This document shows positions 26,620 to 35,506 of a stretch of DNA of 64,000 nucleotides, piece by piece (the first letter of the stretch is position 1; each line of letters begins with the position of its first letter). This DNA is from Streptomyces sp. NRRL F-2664 (lineage in GTDB: Bacteria; Actinomycetota; Actinomycetes; Streptomycetales; Streptomycetaceae). The translations under genes and the position numbers were made by a program. The notes under the pieces are model-generated. The model saw only the letters and a list, made by a program, of their open reading frames with translations. It was not told the DNA's origin and ran no database searches. The DNA is taken from contig NZ_JOFX01000044.1 of the NCBI RefSeq assembly GCF_000719345.1, positions 13,924 to 77,923 of the forward strand, in the 5' to 3' direction.

Positions 26620-27312
26620 GTGAGCCGGATCTCGGTCCGGGGGTTCGCAGTGGCTTCGGCCACCGCGGTCACCACCGTCGGCGCAGTCGTGGGCGTTGCC
26701 ACCGGCGACCCCACGAACGATCTCGAGACGACCGCGTCCGGGGCGACCCTCCTCGCGGACATCCCGGTCGGCGACCAGGCGCAGGTCCAGAGCGCTTCCC
26801 TGACGCAGCAGGCCGACACCATCGCCCACGCCGCCGACGCCGACGCCAAGCGCTCGGCCGAGGAAGCCGCCCGCCTGCAGGCCGCCGAGGACGCCAAGTC
26901 CAAGAAGGCCGAGGCGCAGAAGGCCGCCGAGGAGAAGGCGAAGAAGGAACGCGAGGCGAAGGAGATCGCCAGTCGCTCCGCCGCCCGCGACGCCGGCGAC
27001 TTCGCCGTCCAGAGCTCCTACACGGTCGCCCAGGTCAAGGCCATCGCCCAGCAGATGGTCCCGGCCGGCCAGTTCCAGTGCTTCTCGAACATCATCAACC
27101 AGGAGTCCACCTGGAACTACCTGGCCGTCAACAAGTCCTCCGGGGCGTACGGTCTGGTCCAGGCGCTCCCGGGTTCGAAGATGGCCTCGGCCGGCGCGGA
27201 CTGGCGCACCAACCCCGCCACCCAGATCAAGTGGGGCCTGAACTACATGGAGGACCGCTACGGCGGCCCCTGCGCCGCGTGGAGCTTCCACCAGGCCAAC
27301 GGCTGGTACTGA
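26620..27312 (+). CDS. Secreted lytic transglycosylase-like (SLT) protein
   Basis: The 230-residue product has a hydrophobic N-terminal segment (VRGFAVASATAVTTVGAVVG), an Ala/Glu/Lys-rich predicted coiled coil (about 60-120) and a C-terminal SLT-type domain (about 150-230). The catalytic glutamate is E162 in NIINQESTWNY, with the supporting block SSGAYGLVQALPGSKM. The family cleaves peptidoglycan glycan strands outside the membrane. The GTG start has GGAAGGA upstream; a longer frame begins at 26467 but lacks a ribosome-binding site and a signal-like N-terminus. A long possible leader precedes it. Confidence 0.82.
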   Translation: MSRISVRGFAVASATAVTTVGAVVGVATGDPTNDLETTASGATLLADIPVGDQAQVQSASLTQQADTIAHAADADAKRSAEEAARLQAAEDAKSKKAEAQKAAEEKAKKEREAKEIASRSAARDAGDFAVQSSYTVAQVKAIAQQMVPAGQFQCFSNIINQESTWNYLAVNKSSGAYGLVQALPGSKMASAGADWRTNPATQIKWGLNYMEDRYGGPCAAWSFHQANGWY

Positions 27313-27351
27313 CCGGCCGCCGCCGCACCGCGGCACCACAGCTCGTCCCGG

Positions 27352-27384
27352 GCAGCCCCGCACCGTCGTACGGTGCGGGGCTGC
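27352..27384 (+). terminator. Hairpin terminator after the SLT gene
   Basis: GCAGCCCCGCACCG and CGGTGCGGGGCTGC form a perfect 14-bp stem with a 5-base loop (TCGTA), about 40 bases after the stop. No U-tract. Confidence 0.8.
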
Positions 27385-27445
27385 TCGCGTGTACGGTCAT
27401 CGGGGTGTGCCCGGTAGATCGGGGGGACGGGGGAAGGAAGCGGAC

Positions 27446-28822
27446 ATGGCGAAGAGAGAAGGCTGGCTCGGCCGGCTGGGCAACAGACTGAACGCGATGG
27501 AGGCGCGGCTCAACGAGCGGCGCGCCGAGGTCGAGGCCGAGACCGGCGGCGACGTGCCCGCGCGGCCGGGCCGGACGGACCAGGCGGCCGCGGGGCCCTC
27601 CGACGCCCCGCCCTCGCAGACGCAGCCCGCGGCGGATCGGGCCGCCCCCGTCCGCTACGAGCGCCCCGAGCGGCCCGAACCGGCGAGCGTCATCCCCTGG
27701 GGCATGCGCGTCGCCGCCGAGGCCAGCTGGCGGCTGCTGCTGCTCGCCGGGATGCTCTGGGTGCTGATGAAGGTGATCAGCGAGGTCCGCCTCGTCGTCC
27801 TCGCCTTCGCGGCCGCCATGCTCGTCACCGCCATGCTCCAGCCCTTCGTCGTCCGGCTGCGCCGACTGGGCATGCCGCGCGGCCCGGCCACCGCCGTCAC
27901 CGCGGTCCTCGGCTTCGTCGTCATCGGGCTCGTCGGCTGGTTCGTGGTCTGGCAGGTCATGGAGAACCTCGACGACCTCTCCGACCGGGTCCGCGACGGC
28001 ATCGACGAACTCAAACTCTGGGCACTGGACAGTCCGTTCCACGTGACCGAGAAGCAGATCAACGACATCGCGAAGAACCTCAGCGAGACCATCGGTACCA
28101 ACACCGAGCAGATCACCTCCGCCGGACTCCAGGGCGTGACGGTCCTCGTCGAGATCCTCACGGGCATGCTGCTCGCGATGTTCTCGACGCTGTTCCTGCT
28201 CTACGACGGCAAGCGGATCTGGAACTGGGCGCTGGGCCTGGTTCCGGCCGCCGCCCGCGCCGGCGTCGCCGGGGCCGGTCCGCGCGCCTGGCGCACGCTG
28301 ACCGCGTACGTCCGCGGCACGGTCATCGTCGCCCTCATCGACGCCATCTTCATCGGCCTCGGGCTGTACGTCCTGGACGTGCCGATGGCAGTGCCGCTGG
28401 CCGTCTTCATCTTCCTGTTCGCCTTCATCCCGCTGGTCGGCGCCGTCATCTCGGGTGCCCTCGCCGTGGTCGTGGCGCTCGTGACCCAGGGCGTGTTCAC
28501 CGCCCTGATGGCGCTGCTGGTGGTGCTGGCGGTGCAGCAGATCGAGGGACACGTCCTCCAGCCCTTCATCCTCGGCCGGGCGGTACGGGTGCACCCGCTC
28601 GCTGTGGTGCTCGCGGTGGCCGCCGGCGGCATGGTCGCGGGCATCGGCGGGGCGGTGGTGGCCGTCCCGCTGGTGGCCGTCACGAACACGGTGGTGGGCT
28701 ACCTGAGGGCGTACTCGCGCGACCAGAACCACCTCGGGGCCGCCGTGGCCGGCCCCCCACCGCACGGAGCGACGGCGCTGGGCCTGGGCCCCGACGCCGA
28801 CGAGGACCGCCCCGGCCCCTGA
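27446..28822 (+). CDS. AI-2E family (PerM/YdiK-type) membrane transporter
   Basis: The 458-residue product has a charged N-terminal cytoplasmic region (about 1-90) followed by about eight membrane helices. It has the family's conserved region near the C-terminus (FIFLFAFIPLVGAVISGALA; EGHVLQPFILGRAVRVHPLA; VAAGGMVAGIGGAVVAVPL). Members are permease-like proteins linked to export of small molecules or Na+/H+ exchange; the substrate here is unknown. The ATG is preceded by GGAAGGAAG. The next gene follows after 36 bases and may be co-transcribed. Confidence 0.87.
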   Translation: MAKREGWLGRLGNRLNAMEARLNERRAEVEAETGGDVPARPGRTDQAAAGPSDAPPSQTQPAADRAAPVRYERPERPEPASVIPWGMRVAAEASWRLLLLAGMLWVLMKVISEVRLVVLAFAAAMLVTAMLQPFVVRLRRLGMPRGPATAVTAVLGFVVIGLVGWFVVWQVMENLDDLSDRVRDGIDELKLWALDSPFHVTEKQINDIAKNLSETIGTNTEQITSAGLQGVTVLVEILTGMLLAMFSTLFLLYDGKRIWNWALGLVPAAARAGVAGAGPRAWRTLTAYVRGTVIVALIDAIFIGLGLYVLDVPMAVPLAVFIFLFAFIPLVGAVISGALAVVVALVTQGVFTALMALLVVLAVQQIEGHVLQPFILGRAVRVHPLAVVLAVAAGGMVAGIGGAVVAVPLVAVTNTVVGYLRAYSRDQNHLGAAVAGPPPHGATALGLGPDADEDRPGP

Positions 28823-28858
28823 CCAGGGCCGGACCGGCAGGACGACGAGGGGGACGAC

Positions 28859-29551
28859 ATGATCACAGATCCGGAGTACGACGGGGCGTGGCAGACCGGC
28901 CGCGCGGCGGGGCAGGAGGACCGTCCCGAGGAACTCGCCTCGTACGGACGGCGGGAGGACGCCCCGGGGGCGCGCCGGCCGTGGCTGTGGGCGCTGGGCG
29001 GGGCGGTGGCCGCCTCCGCGGTGTGGGCGGGCGGGCTGTTCGCCTTCGGGGACCGGCTCGCCGCACCGGAGATCTCGTACCGGGCGACGGAGAACCTGTG
29101 CGAGGACTTCGAGGCACGGGCGCTGAGCGGGATCGCGGGGAACCTGCACCGGCACCGGCCGATGAACCAGCAGAACGACCACCCGGCGGTGCGCGGGGCC
29201 ATCTGCGTGCTGCAGAACGGTGAGTCCGTGTCGACCCTCACCGTGCGGGCACAGGTGGACCTGCACCGGAAGACCGACCCGCAGGCGGAGTTCGACGTAC
29301 CGTCGCTCGGGCTCGCCGCCGAGATCGGATGGGGCCGCACGGAGGCGGTCCAGGGGCTCGGCGAGCGCGCCGTGCTCCAGGTGTCCCCCGGAGGCGCGGT
29401 GGTCCGGCTCAAGGTGCTGGACGGTGGTGCGGTGTTCACGGTCGGGGTGCACGGCACCGGCACCGGCCACAGCGCCCCGGCCGATGCCGAGGCGATCCAG
29501 GCGGCGCTCATCGAGGACACGCGTGCGCTGTCGGCGGCGCTCAAGCAGTAA
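28859..29551 (+). CDS. Membrane-anchored protein of unknown function
   Basis: The 230-residue product has a hydrophilic N-terminus, one membrane helix (about 41-64: WLWALGGAVAASAVWAGGLF) and an extracytoplasmic domain with two cysteines (ENLCEDF and GAICVLQ) that could form a disulfide. No named domain is recognised. It lies 36 bases after the AI-2E transporter gene and ends at a strong hairpin, so the two may form an operon. Confidence 0.65.
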   Translation: MITDPEYDGAWQTGRAAGQEDRPEELASYGRREDAPGARRPWLWALGGAVAASAVWAGGLFAFGDRLAAPEISYRATENLCEDFEARALSGIAGNLHRHRPMNQQNDHPAVRGAICVLQNGESVSTLTVRAQVDLHRKTDPQAEFDVPSLGLAAEIGWGRTEAVQGLGERAVLQVSPGGAVVRLKVLDGGAVFTVGVHGTGTGHSAPADAEAIQAALIEDTRALSAALKQ

Positions 29552-29559
29552 GGGGACGT

Positions 29560-29599
29560 GCAGGGGCCCCGCGACCGGGATCGGTCGCGGGGCCCCTGC
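29560..29599. terminator. Bidirectional hairpin between convergent genes
   Basis: GCAGGGGCCCCGCGACCG pairs perfectly with its complement across a 4-base loop (18-bp stem), between the ends of the membrane-anchored protein gene and ahpD. Confidence 0.85.
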
Positions 29600-29615
29600 C
29601 GTCGTACGGATGCCG

Positions 29616-30152
29616 TTACTCGGCGGCGAGGGCCGCCTCGGCGTCGAGGGTGACCGCCACGGCCTGGATCACCGAGGCGATCTTGAAGGCCTCCTGGATC
29701 GTCTCGCGGTCGACGCCCGCCTTGCGCAGGACCTGCTCGTGCGAGTCCAGGCACTGGCCGCAGCCGTTGATCGCGGAGACCGCGAGCGACCACAGTTCGA
29801 AGTCGATCTTCTCCACGCCCGGGTTGCCGATGACGTTCATCCGCAGGCCGGCGCGCAGCGTGCCGTACTCCGGGTCGGAGAGCAGGTGCCGCGTGCGGTA
29901 GAAGACGTTGTTCATCGCCATGACCGCGGCGGCGGACTTGGCGGCGGTGTACGCCTCCGGCGAGAGGTTCGCCTTCGCCTCCGGCTCCAGCTCACGCAGG
30001 ACGCGCGGGGAGCGGGCGGCGATCGCGCACGCCAGGACGGTGCCCCACAGCTGCTGCTGCGGCAGGTCGCTGTTGCCTATGACCGAACCGAGGTTCAGCT
30101 TCAGGTCCTTGGCGAAGTCCGGGACGGACGCCTTGAGCGAGTCGAGGGACAT
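29616..30152 (-). CDS. ahpD: Alkyl hydroperoxide reductase AhpD
   Basis: The 178-residue product is a full-length AhpD with the CxxC redox centre CGQC (C131, C134), and the partner residues E119 and H138 of the proton-relay system ([24 protein letters not shown] spans them). It reduces AhpC, linking it to dihydrolipoamide-dependent reductants. It starts 3 bases after the ahpC stop, so the two form the ahpCD operon, divergent from oxyR. Confidence 0.95.
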   Translation of the reverse strand: MSLDSLKASVPDFAKDLKLNLGSVIGNSDLPQQQLWGTVLACAIAARSPRVLRELEPEAKANLSPEAYTAAKSAAAVMAMNNVFYRTRHLLSDPEYGTLRAGLRMNVIGNPGVEKIDFELWSLAVSAINGCGQCLDSHEQVLRKAGVDRETIQEAFKIASVIQAVAVTLDAEAALAAE

Positions 30153-30155
30153 CCG

Positions 30156-30710
30156 TCACTCACCGGCCAGCAGCGCGCCGGCGTCGATCGTGGCGTCGCC
30201 CTTGTTCCAGTTGCAGGGGCACAGCTCGTCGGTCTGCAGGGCGTCGAGGACCCGCAGGACCTCCTTGGGGTTACGGCCCACGGAACCGGCGGTCACCATG
30301 GAGAACTGGATCTCGTTGTTCGGGTCGACGATGAAGACGGCACGCATCGGCAGGCCGTCCTCGCCGAGGATGCCCAGCTCGGCGGAGAGCTCGCGCTTGA
30401 TGTCCGACATCATCGGGAAGGGCAGGTCGCGCAGGTCGGCGTGGTCCTTGCGCCAGGCGTGGTGCACGTACTCGGAGTCGAGGGAGAAGCCGAGGACCTG
30501 CGCGTCACGGTCGGCGAACTCGTCGTTCAGCTTGCCGAAGGCGGCGATCTCCGTGGGGCACACGAAGGTGAAGTCCAGCGGCCACGCGAAGACGACCTTC
30601 CACTTGCCCTCGTAGGTCTTGTGGTCGATCTGCGCGAACTCGGATCCGGCCTCGAGCGAGACGCAGGCGGTCAGGTCGAAGGCGGGGAACTTGTCACCAA
30701 CAGTGAGCAC
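30156..30710 (-). CDS. ahpC: Alkyl hydroperoxide reductase AhpC (2-Cys peroxiredoxin)
   Basis: The 184-residue product is a 2-Cys peroxiredoxin with the peroxidatic C51 in DFTFVCPTE and C-terminal cysteines in ELCPCNWNKG. It detoxifies hydrogen peroxide and organic peroxides and is recycled by AhpD. The GTG start (MLTVGDKFPAFDL) has AAGGAGA upstream; an in-frame ATG 42 bases earlier adds residues atypical of the family. It is transcribed divergently from oxyR, and OxyR activation at the shared intergenic region is expected. Confidence 0.95.
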   Translation of the reverse strand: MLTVGDKFPAFDLTACVSLEAGSEFAQIDHKTYEGKWKVVFAWPLDFTFVCPTEIAAFGKLNDEFADRDAQVLGFSLDSEYVHHAWRKDHADLRDLPFPMMSDIKRELSAELGILGEDGLPMRAVFIVDPNNEIQFSMVTAGSVGRNPKEVLRVLDALQTDELCPCNWNKGDATIDAGALLAGE

Positions 30711-30846
30711 GCGCTCTCCTTGTTCAAGAGGAAACACCCCTTTTGGGGGCATTCCAACGGGGTTGGACGTGTCTCACATGCTGGCACAACCTGCATTGAT
30801 TGTGGAAATAGCTAGTCTTGCTTCGGGTGATCGGAGGTACCTATCA
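30711..30846. promoter_or_regulatory. ahpC-oxyR divergent promoter region
   Basis: These 136 bases are A+T-rich relative to the window and hold hyphenated repeats (CACCCCTTTTGGGGG near 30736-30750; ATTGATTGTGGAAATAGCTAG near 30796-30816). In Streptomyces, OxyR binds this intergenic region and controls both ahpCD and itself. The exact operator cannot be fixed from one sequence. Confidence 0.6.
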
Positions 30847-31794
30847 GTGGCTGTCGGTAATAGAGGAGCGAAACAACCGACCCTTGCTCAGCTGCGCGCC
30901 TTCGCCGCCGTCGCCGAGCACCTGCACTTCCGCGACGCGGCCGCGGCCATCGGCATGAGCCAGCCGGCGCTCTCCGGCGCCGTCTCCGCGCTGGAGGAGG
31001 CACTCGGCGTGCAACTGCTGGAGCGCACCACCCGCAAGGTGCTGCTCTCCCCGGCGGGCGAGCGGATCGCCGCCCGGGCGCAGGTGGTGCTCGACGCCGT
31101 CGGCGGACTGCTGGAGGAGGCCGAGGCGGTACGGGCGCCCTTCACCGGGATGCTGCGGCTCGGGGTGATCCCCACCGTGGCGCCCTACCTGCTGCCGACC
31201 GTGCTCGGGCTGTTCCACCGCCGCTATCCGCGGATGGACCTCCAGGTGCACGAGGAGCAGACGGGCTCGCTGCTGGAGGGCCTGGCCGGCGGCCGCCTGG
31301 ACCTGCTCCTGCTCGCCGTACCGCTCGGCGTCCCCGGAGTCACCGAACTGCCCCTCTTCGACGAGGACTTCGTCCTGCTCGCCCCGCGCGACCACGCGCT
31401 GGCCGGCCGCCGGGACATCCCCCTCGACGAACTGCGCGACCTGCAACTGCTGTTGCTGGACGAAGGGCACTGCCTGCGGGACCAGGCCCTCGACATCTGC
31501 CGGGAGGCCGGGCGGACCACCGGGGCGGACGTCACGACGACCGCCGCCGGACTGTCCACGCTCGTCCAGCTCGTCGCCGGCGGCCTCGGGGTGACCCTGC
31601 TGCCGCGCACCGCACTGCGGCTGGAGACCGCCCGCAACGAGTACCTGTCCACCGGCTGCTTCGCCGAGCCGGCCCCCTCGCGGCGGATCGCCCTGGCCAT
31701 GCGGACCGGCACCGCCCGCCAGGCGGAGTTCGAGGCCATCGCCGCCGCACTGCGCGAAGCCGTACGCCCGCTCCCCGTCTGGCCCACCGACTAG
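30847..31794 (+). CDS. oxyR: Hydrogen peroxide-sensing regulator OxyR (LysR family)
   Basis: The 315-residue product has an N-terminal LysR helix-turn-helix (AVAEHLHFRDAAAAIGMSQP, ALSGAVSALEEALGVQLLER) and a C-terminal sensing domain with the two OxyR redox cysteines in the conserved spacing, C209 and C218 (DEGHCLRDQALDIC). Peroxide forms a disulfide between them and switches the protein on. The GTG start matches the usual Streptomyces N-terminus (MAVGNRGAKQPTLAQLRAFA). Divergent from ahpCD. Its stop overlaps the end of the convergent FtsX-like gene by 4 bases. Confidence 0.95.
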   Translation: MAVGNRGAKQPTLAQLRAFAAVAEHLHFRDAAAAIGMSQPALSGAVSALEEALGVQLLERTTRKVLLSPAGERIAARAQVVLDAVGGLLEEAEAVRAPFTGMLRLGVIPTVAPYLLPTVLGLFHRRYPRMDLQVHEEQTGSLLEGLAGGRLDLLLLAVPLGVPGVTELPLFDEDFVLLAPRDHALAGRRDIPLDELRDLQLLLLDEGHCLRDQALDICREAGRTTGADVTTTAAGLSTLVQLVAGGLGVTLLPRTALRLETARNEYLSTGCFAEPAPSRRIALAMRTGTARQAEFEAIAAALREAVRPLPVWPTD

Positions 31795-34202
31795 GGGGTG
31801 TTGCGAAAGTCCCGCACGGCGCCCACGGCGCCCGGCACGCACTCTCGCCGCACCGGCCGAAGCCCCGAGTACGCCCAGTACGAGGGCCTCAGCGGCGGCA
31901 GGCTCAGCAGGGTCACCGCGACGACGACGCCCGCGCCGACACCGGTCATCCCGAGCACCGACGGCCAGTCGATCCGGACCGGCTGCGCGGCCATCCCCAT
32001 GAGGACCGCGCCCAGTGCCGTGCCCACGACGGCCGCCAGCACCAGGCCCAGCGCGATCGGTACGGCCGTCTGCCACAGCACCGACAGGCTCAGCGTGGAG
32101 CGCCGGGTGCCGAAGGCGACCAGCGAGGACAGCAGCCGCCGGCGTTCGCGCAGTTGCTCCAGCTGCGACACGAACAGGCTGGCGCCGATCAGGACCAGCA
32201 CGGCGGCGGCACCGAAGAACAGGCCCGTGCGGATCGAGGAGAAACCGGCGGCCTGCTCGGTCTGCCGCAGGGTCATCGCCGTGACGAGCGGGTCCGCCGC
32301 GAAGACGGCGTTGCGCGCGCGGTCCAGGGCGTCCGGACCGGATGCGTCGACCTGGACGAAGATCCGGGCGTCCGGGTGGTCGCCCAGCTCCTTCGGCGCG
32401 GCCGACGGGGTCACCAGCAGGCCGGTCCGCACGGACCCGGCCGGGTCCTCCCGGGCGGGGACCGTACGAGCGCCCGCCGGGACCTGCCACTTCACCGGCG
32501 CGGGCCGGTCGGCCGGCTCGGAGTCGTAGCGCCGGACGTTGCCGACGAACAGCTCGTCACCGGGCTGCGCCGTGGCTCCGTAGGGGCCGGCCGAGGCGGG
32601 CCCGGTCAGGACGAAGGCATCGCCCTCCGCGCACGAATCGAGCGCCGCGACCTCCCGGAGCGCGTCGCAGGTGCCCACGGTCACCTCGACCGTCTCCTCC
32701 TGCGCGGGCACTTGGTGGGCGGCCTGCGCGGAGGTCAGCGGGACCGCGTGGGTGACACCCGGCACGGCGGCGATCCGCTGCGCGAGATCGTCGACGGAGG
32801 CGTCCGACGGGCGGCCCACCAGGACGGCGACGGCGGCCCGGGAGGGGTCCTGGCCGGTGGACCCGGTGTAGTCGCCCTCGACCCCCGCGAAGAGCATCTG
32901 CAGGGCGATCGCGCCCGCGACGGCCACGGCGATGCCGTTGACCAGCCGGGCGGCGGTGCCGCTGCTGACCTGGAGGCGGCGCACGGCCAGCTGCCAGGAG
33001 ACCGGTCCGCCGGACATCCGTCCGACGACGCGCTCCAGCAGCCAGGGGAGCAGCACGGTGATCCCGACCAGAAGCAGCACCACCCCGGCGCCGACCTGCC
33101 ACTGGTTGAACCTGCCGTGGTCGTTGCCGCGGCCCTGCAGGGGCACGAGCAGACCGAGCCCGACCAGCGGCAGCAGCAGCCGCCACCAGATGCGCCGGCG
33201 CGCCGGCCTCGCCGTGCGGACGACGCCCAGCGGCTCGATGACCACGCCGCGCAGTGCGAACAGGGTCACCGCCACGGCCGCCGCAGGCACCGCGAGGGCG
33301 ACCAGCACGGCCAGCCACGGCGCCGGGTCGAGGTCGGCGGGGAAGACGCTGCGCTGCTGCACTCCGACGCTGCCGACCAGGGAGCGGCCCACTGCGAAGA
33401 AGCCGGTGCCCAGTACGAGTCCGACCAGGGAGCCGGCCAGTGCCTCGCCGGCCGCGATCCGGCGTACCGTCCTGCCGTCGGCGCCGACCAGCCGCAGCGC
33501 CGCGAGCCGCCGGTCGCGCCGCTCCCCGCCGAAGCGGACGGCGGTGGCGATGAACACGGCGACGGGCATCAGCAGGGCCACGAACGTCAGGACGACCATC
33601 AGCATGAGCACGGGGTCGAGGCCGTCGCGGTCGGCCTCGTGGCCGAAGCCGGTGATGCGCTCGACCCGGTAGTCCTCGGGACCGTTCTTGCGCAGGGTGT
33701 CGCTGCCCAGGTAGAAGAGCAGTTCGCCGGGGCCGACCAGCCCCGCGTCGCCGACGACCTCGCTGACGCGGGCGTCGAGCCGCTTGCGCAGCAGCGCGCC
33801 CTCGGAGGACTTCAGCAGCTCGTCCAGGGCGGGGGAGAGCGCCATCTCGCCCGGCCCCGGGAGCTTCTTCAGGCCCGGCGGCAGCGGGGCGCGGGGCCCC
33901 TCGGCCCGCACCACGTGCCCCTCGATGTCCTTGTGCTGGTACGTCTGCCCGGTGCGGGCGATCAGCAGGGTGTCGGGGCCGGGGGCTTCGGCGCTGTCGG
34001 AGTGCATCGTGGAGCGGGCGTCACCGCGCTCGTACCGTGCGGCGAGGGCACCGGGGATCGCGGTGCTGATCAGCAGCAGCGCGACGCCCAGACCGACGCC
34101 GACGCCGGTGAGCAGAGTGCGGATCCACCCTTCGCGGCCGCCGCCGAAGGCGAAGCGTGCGCCCATGCCGAGGTCGCGGGTCCAGACCCGGAGCCGGCTC
34201 AT
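31791..34202 (-). CDS. FtsX-like ABC transporter permease (MacB type)
   Basis: The 803-residue product has about ten membrane helices and two FtsX domains: one around residues 200-330 (LMLMVVLTFVALLMPVAVFI, RRDRRLAALRLVGADGRTVR) and one at the C-terminus (ERRRLLSSLVAFGTRRSTLS). The N-terminal ARFAFGGGREGWIRTLLTGV is typical. Such permeases work with a LolD/MacB-type ATPase, here encoded just upstream with a 4-base overlap, and often confer resistance to antimicrobial peptides or move lipoprotein or lipid substrates. The operon starts with a PadR regulator. Confidence 0.88.
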   Translation of the reverse strand: MSRLRVWTRDLGMGARFAFGGGREGWIRTLLTGVGVGLGVALLLISTAIPGALAARYERGDARSTMHSDSAEAPGPDTLLIARTGQTYQHKDIEGHVVRAEGPRAPLPPGLKKLPGPGEMALSPALDELLKSSEGALLRKRLDARVSEVVGDAGLVGPGELLFYLGSDTLRKNGPEDYRVERITGFGHEADRDGLDPVLMLMVVLTFVALLMPVAVFIATAVRFGGERRDRRLAALRLVGADGRTVRRIAAGEALAGSLVGLVLGTGFFAVGRSLVGSVGVQQRSVFPADLDPAPWLAVLVALAVPAAAVAVTLFALRGVVIEPLGVVRTARPARRRIWWRLLLPLVGLGLLVPLQGRGNDHGRFNQWQVGAGVVLLLVGITVLLPWLLERVVGRMSGGPVSWQLAVRRLQVSSGTAARLVNGIAVAVAGAIALQMLFAGVEGDYTGSTGQDPSRAAVAVLVGRPSDASVDDLAQRIAAVPGVTHAVPLTSAQAAHQVPAQEETVEVTVGTCDALREVAALDSCAEGDAFVLTGPASAGPYGATAQPGDELFVGNVRRYDSEPADRPAPVKWQVPAGARTVPAREDPAGSVRTGLLVTPSAAPKELGDHPDARIFVQVDASGPDALDRARNAVFAADPLVTAMTLRQTEQAAGFSSIRTGLFFGAAAVLVLIGASLFVSQLEQLRERRRLLSSLVAFGTRRSTLSLSVLWQTAVPIALGLVLAAVVGTALGAVLMGMAAQPVRIDWPSVLGMTGVGAGVVVAVTLLSLPPLRPSYWAYSGLRPVRRECVPGAVGAVRDFRNTP

Positions 34203-34888
34203 ACGATCCGCTCCATGTCGCGCGACCTGCCGTCGCGTACGACGATCTCCCGGTCGGAGTAGGCGGCCACGCGCGTCTCGTGCGTGACGAGCACGACGGC
34301 CGCGTTGGCCGACCGGGCCGCCTCCGTGAGCAGTTGCATGACGAGTTCGCCGTTGAGGGAGTCGAGCGCTCCGGTGGGCTCGTCGGCGAAGATCACCCGG
34401 GGGCCGGTGACGAGGGCCCGGGCGACGGCCACCCGCTGTCCCTGGCCGCCGGATATCTCGCCGGGCCGCTTGGCGCCGAGGTCTTCCACCTGGAGCTGCT
34501 CCATCCAGTGCAGGGCGGTGCGTTCGGCCTCCTTGCGCCTGACGCCGGTCAGGCGCAGCGGGAGGGCGACGTTCTCCACGCAGGTCAGCTCCGGTACGAG
34601 CTGCCCGAACTGGAAGACGAAGCCGAACTCCGTGCGGCGCAGGGTGCTGCGCTCGGCGTCGCCGAGCGTGGTGAGCTCCCGGCCGGCGTAGGTGATGGAG
34701 CCGGAGTCGGGCGGGACGATCCCGGCGAGGCAGTGCAGCAGGGTGGACTTGCCGGAGCCTGAGGGGCCCATGACGGCGACGACCTCGCCCGCGTGGATGG
34801 AGAACTCGGCGCCGTCCAGCGCGTTGGTGCTGCCGTACGCCTTGCGCAGGTCGGTGGCGGCGAGCAGGGAGCCGGCCGGGGGCTTCAT
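34199..34888 (-). CDS. ABC transporter ATPase (MacB/LolD type)
   Basis: The 229-residue product has Walker A GPSGSGKST (41-49), Q-loop FQFGQL, signature SGGQGQRVAVARAL, Walker B VIFADEPTGALD and the H-loop THE. It pairs with the FtsX-like permease that overlaps its stop by 4 bases. ATG 34888 (MKPPAGSLLAATDL) is chosen with GGGAGGT upstream; a longer frame would run into the padR gene. Its start codon overlaps the padR stop. Confidence 0.9.
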   Translation of the reverse strand: MKPPAGSLLAATDLRKAYGSTNALDGAEFSIHAGEVVAVMGPSGSGKSTLLHCLAGIVPPDSGSITYAGRELTTLGDAERSTLRRTEFGFVFQFGQLVPELTCVENVALPLRLTGVRRKEAERTALHWMEQLQVEDLGAKRPGEISGGQGQRVAVARALVTGPRVIFADEPTGALDSLNGELVMQLLTEAARSANAAVVLVTHETRVAAYSDREIVVRDGRSRDMERIV

Positions 34889-35409
34889 CGGCGGACCTCC
34901 CGCGCGAGCTGGTCGAGACGGGCGGCGGTGAGCTCCAGCCACCGCAGGTCCGCCTCGAGGTGGAAGAGCGCGTGGTCGCAGATGAGCTGGTCGGCGATGT
35001 CGCCCTTGCGCTTGCGCTGGGTGAGGATGCGCATGAGGCGCAGGTGCTCGGCCCGCTGGCTGTCCAGCAGTTCGTCGGCGCGGCGGCCGGTGAGCAGGGC
35101 GAGGACGACCTTTGTGTAGAGGGTCGAGTGGAGGTACGGTTCGGGCTTCTCGGGCTGGGAGAGCCAGTTCTCGACGTCGGTGATGCCGGCGTCGGTGATG
35201 GCGTACCGCTTGCGGTCGGGACCGCCGCCGGCCTCTATGCCCTCGACCTCGACGAGGCCGTTCTTCAGGAGGCGGGACATGGTCGAGTAGACCTGCCCGT
35301 AGGCGAGGGGGCGGTCGTGGCCGAACTTCTCGTCGAAGGCCCGCTTCAGGTCGTAGCCGTGGCGCGGGCCGGCCTCAAGGAGGCCCAGGAGGGTGTGACC
35401 GATGGACAT
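34885..35409 (-). CDS. PadR-family transcriptional regulator
   Basis: The 174-residue product has the PadR winged helix (GHTLLGLLEAGPRHGYDLKR, YGQVYSTMSRLLKNGLVEVE, DRKRYAITDAG) and a C-terminal helical dimerisation domain. It overlaps the ATPase gene by 4 bases and heads a padR-ATPase-permease operon. PadR repressors of this arrangement usually respond to a toxic compound exported by the transporter. A TATACA/TGTATA repeat set lies just upstream of its start. Confidence 0.88.
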   Translation of the reverse strand: MSIGHTLLGLLEAGPRHGYDLKRAFDEKFGHDRPLAYGQVYSTMSRLLKNGLVEVEGIEAGGGPDRKRYAITDAGITDVENWLSQPEKPEPYLHSTLYTKVVLALLTGRRADELLDSQRAEHLRLMRILTQRKRKGDIADQLICDHALFHLEADLRWLELTAARLDQLAREVRR

Positions 35410-35417
35410 GCCAACGA

Positions 35418-35449
35418 CTATACATCGTGTGTATACGCGCGGTGTATAG
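35418..35449 (-). promoter_or_regulatory. Predicted PadR operator and promoter
   Basis: CTATACA (35418-35424) and TGTATAG (35443-35449) are exact inverses, with an internal TGTATAC between them. This A+T-rich block stands out and begins 9 bases upstream of the padR start, so it probably combines the -10 region and the operator. Confidence 0.65.
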
Positions 35450-35476
35450 AGGTTCCGGGCCGCGGGAGAAGCGAAA

Positions 35477-35504
35477 GCCGCTCCCGTGCGGACACAGGAG
35501 CGGC
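35477..35504 (-). terminator. Terminator of the SPFH / ribbon-helix-helix operon
   Basis: On the minus strand GCCGCTCC and GGAGCGGC form an 8-bp stem with a 12-base loop followed by TTT, starting 3 bases after the small ribbon-helix-helix gene. Confidence 0.7.
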
Positions 35505-35506
35505 GG

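Noticed and set aside
27227..29470. Long minus-strand open frame opposite the AI-2E transporter
   Set aside because: It is His/Glu/Arg-rich shadow sequence; the plus strand encodes a recognised family.
32154..34262. Long plus-strand open frame (about 700 residues) opposite the FtsX-like permease
   Set aside because: It is Gln/His/Arg/Asp-rich with no domain, and the minus-strand gene has membrane helices, FtsX motifs and correct overlap with its ATPase.
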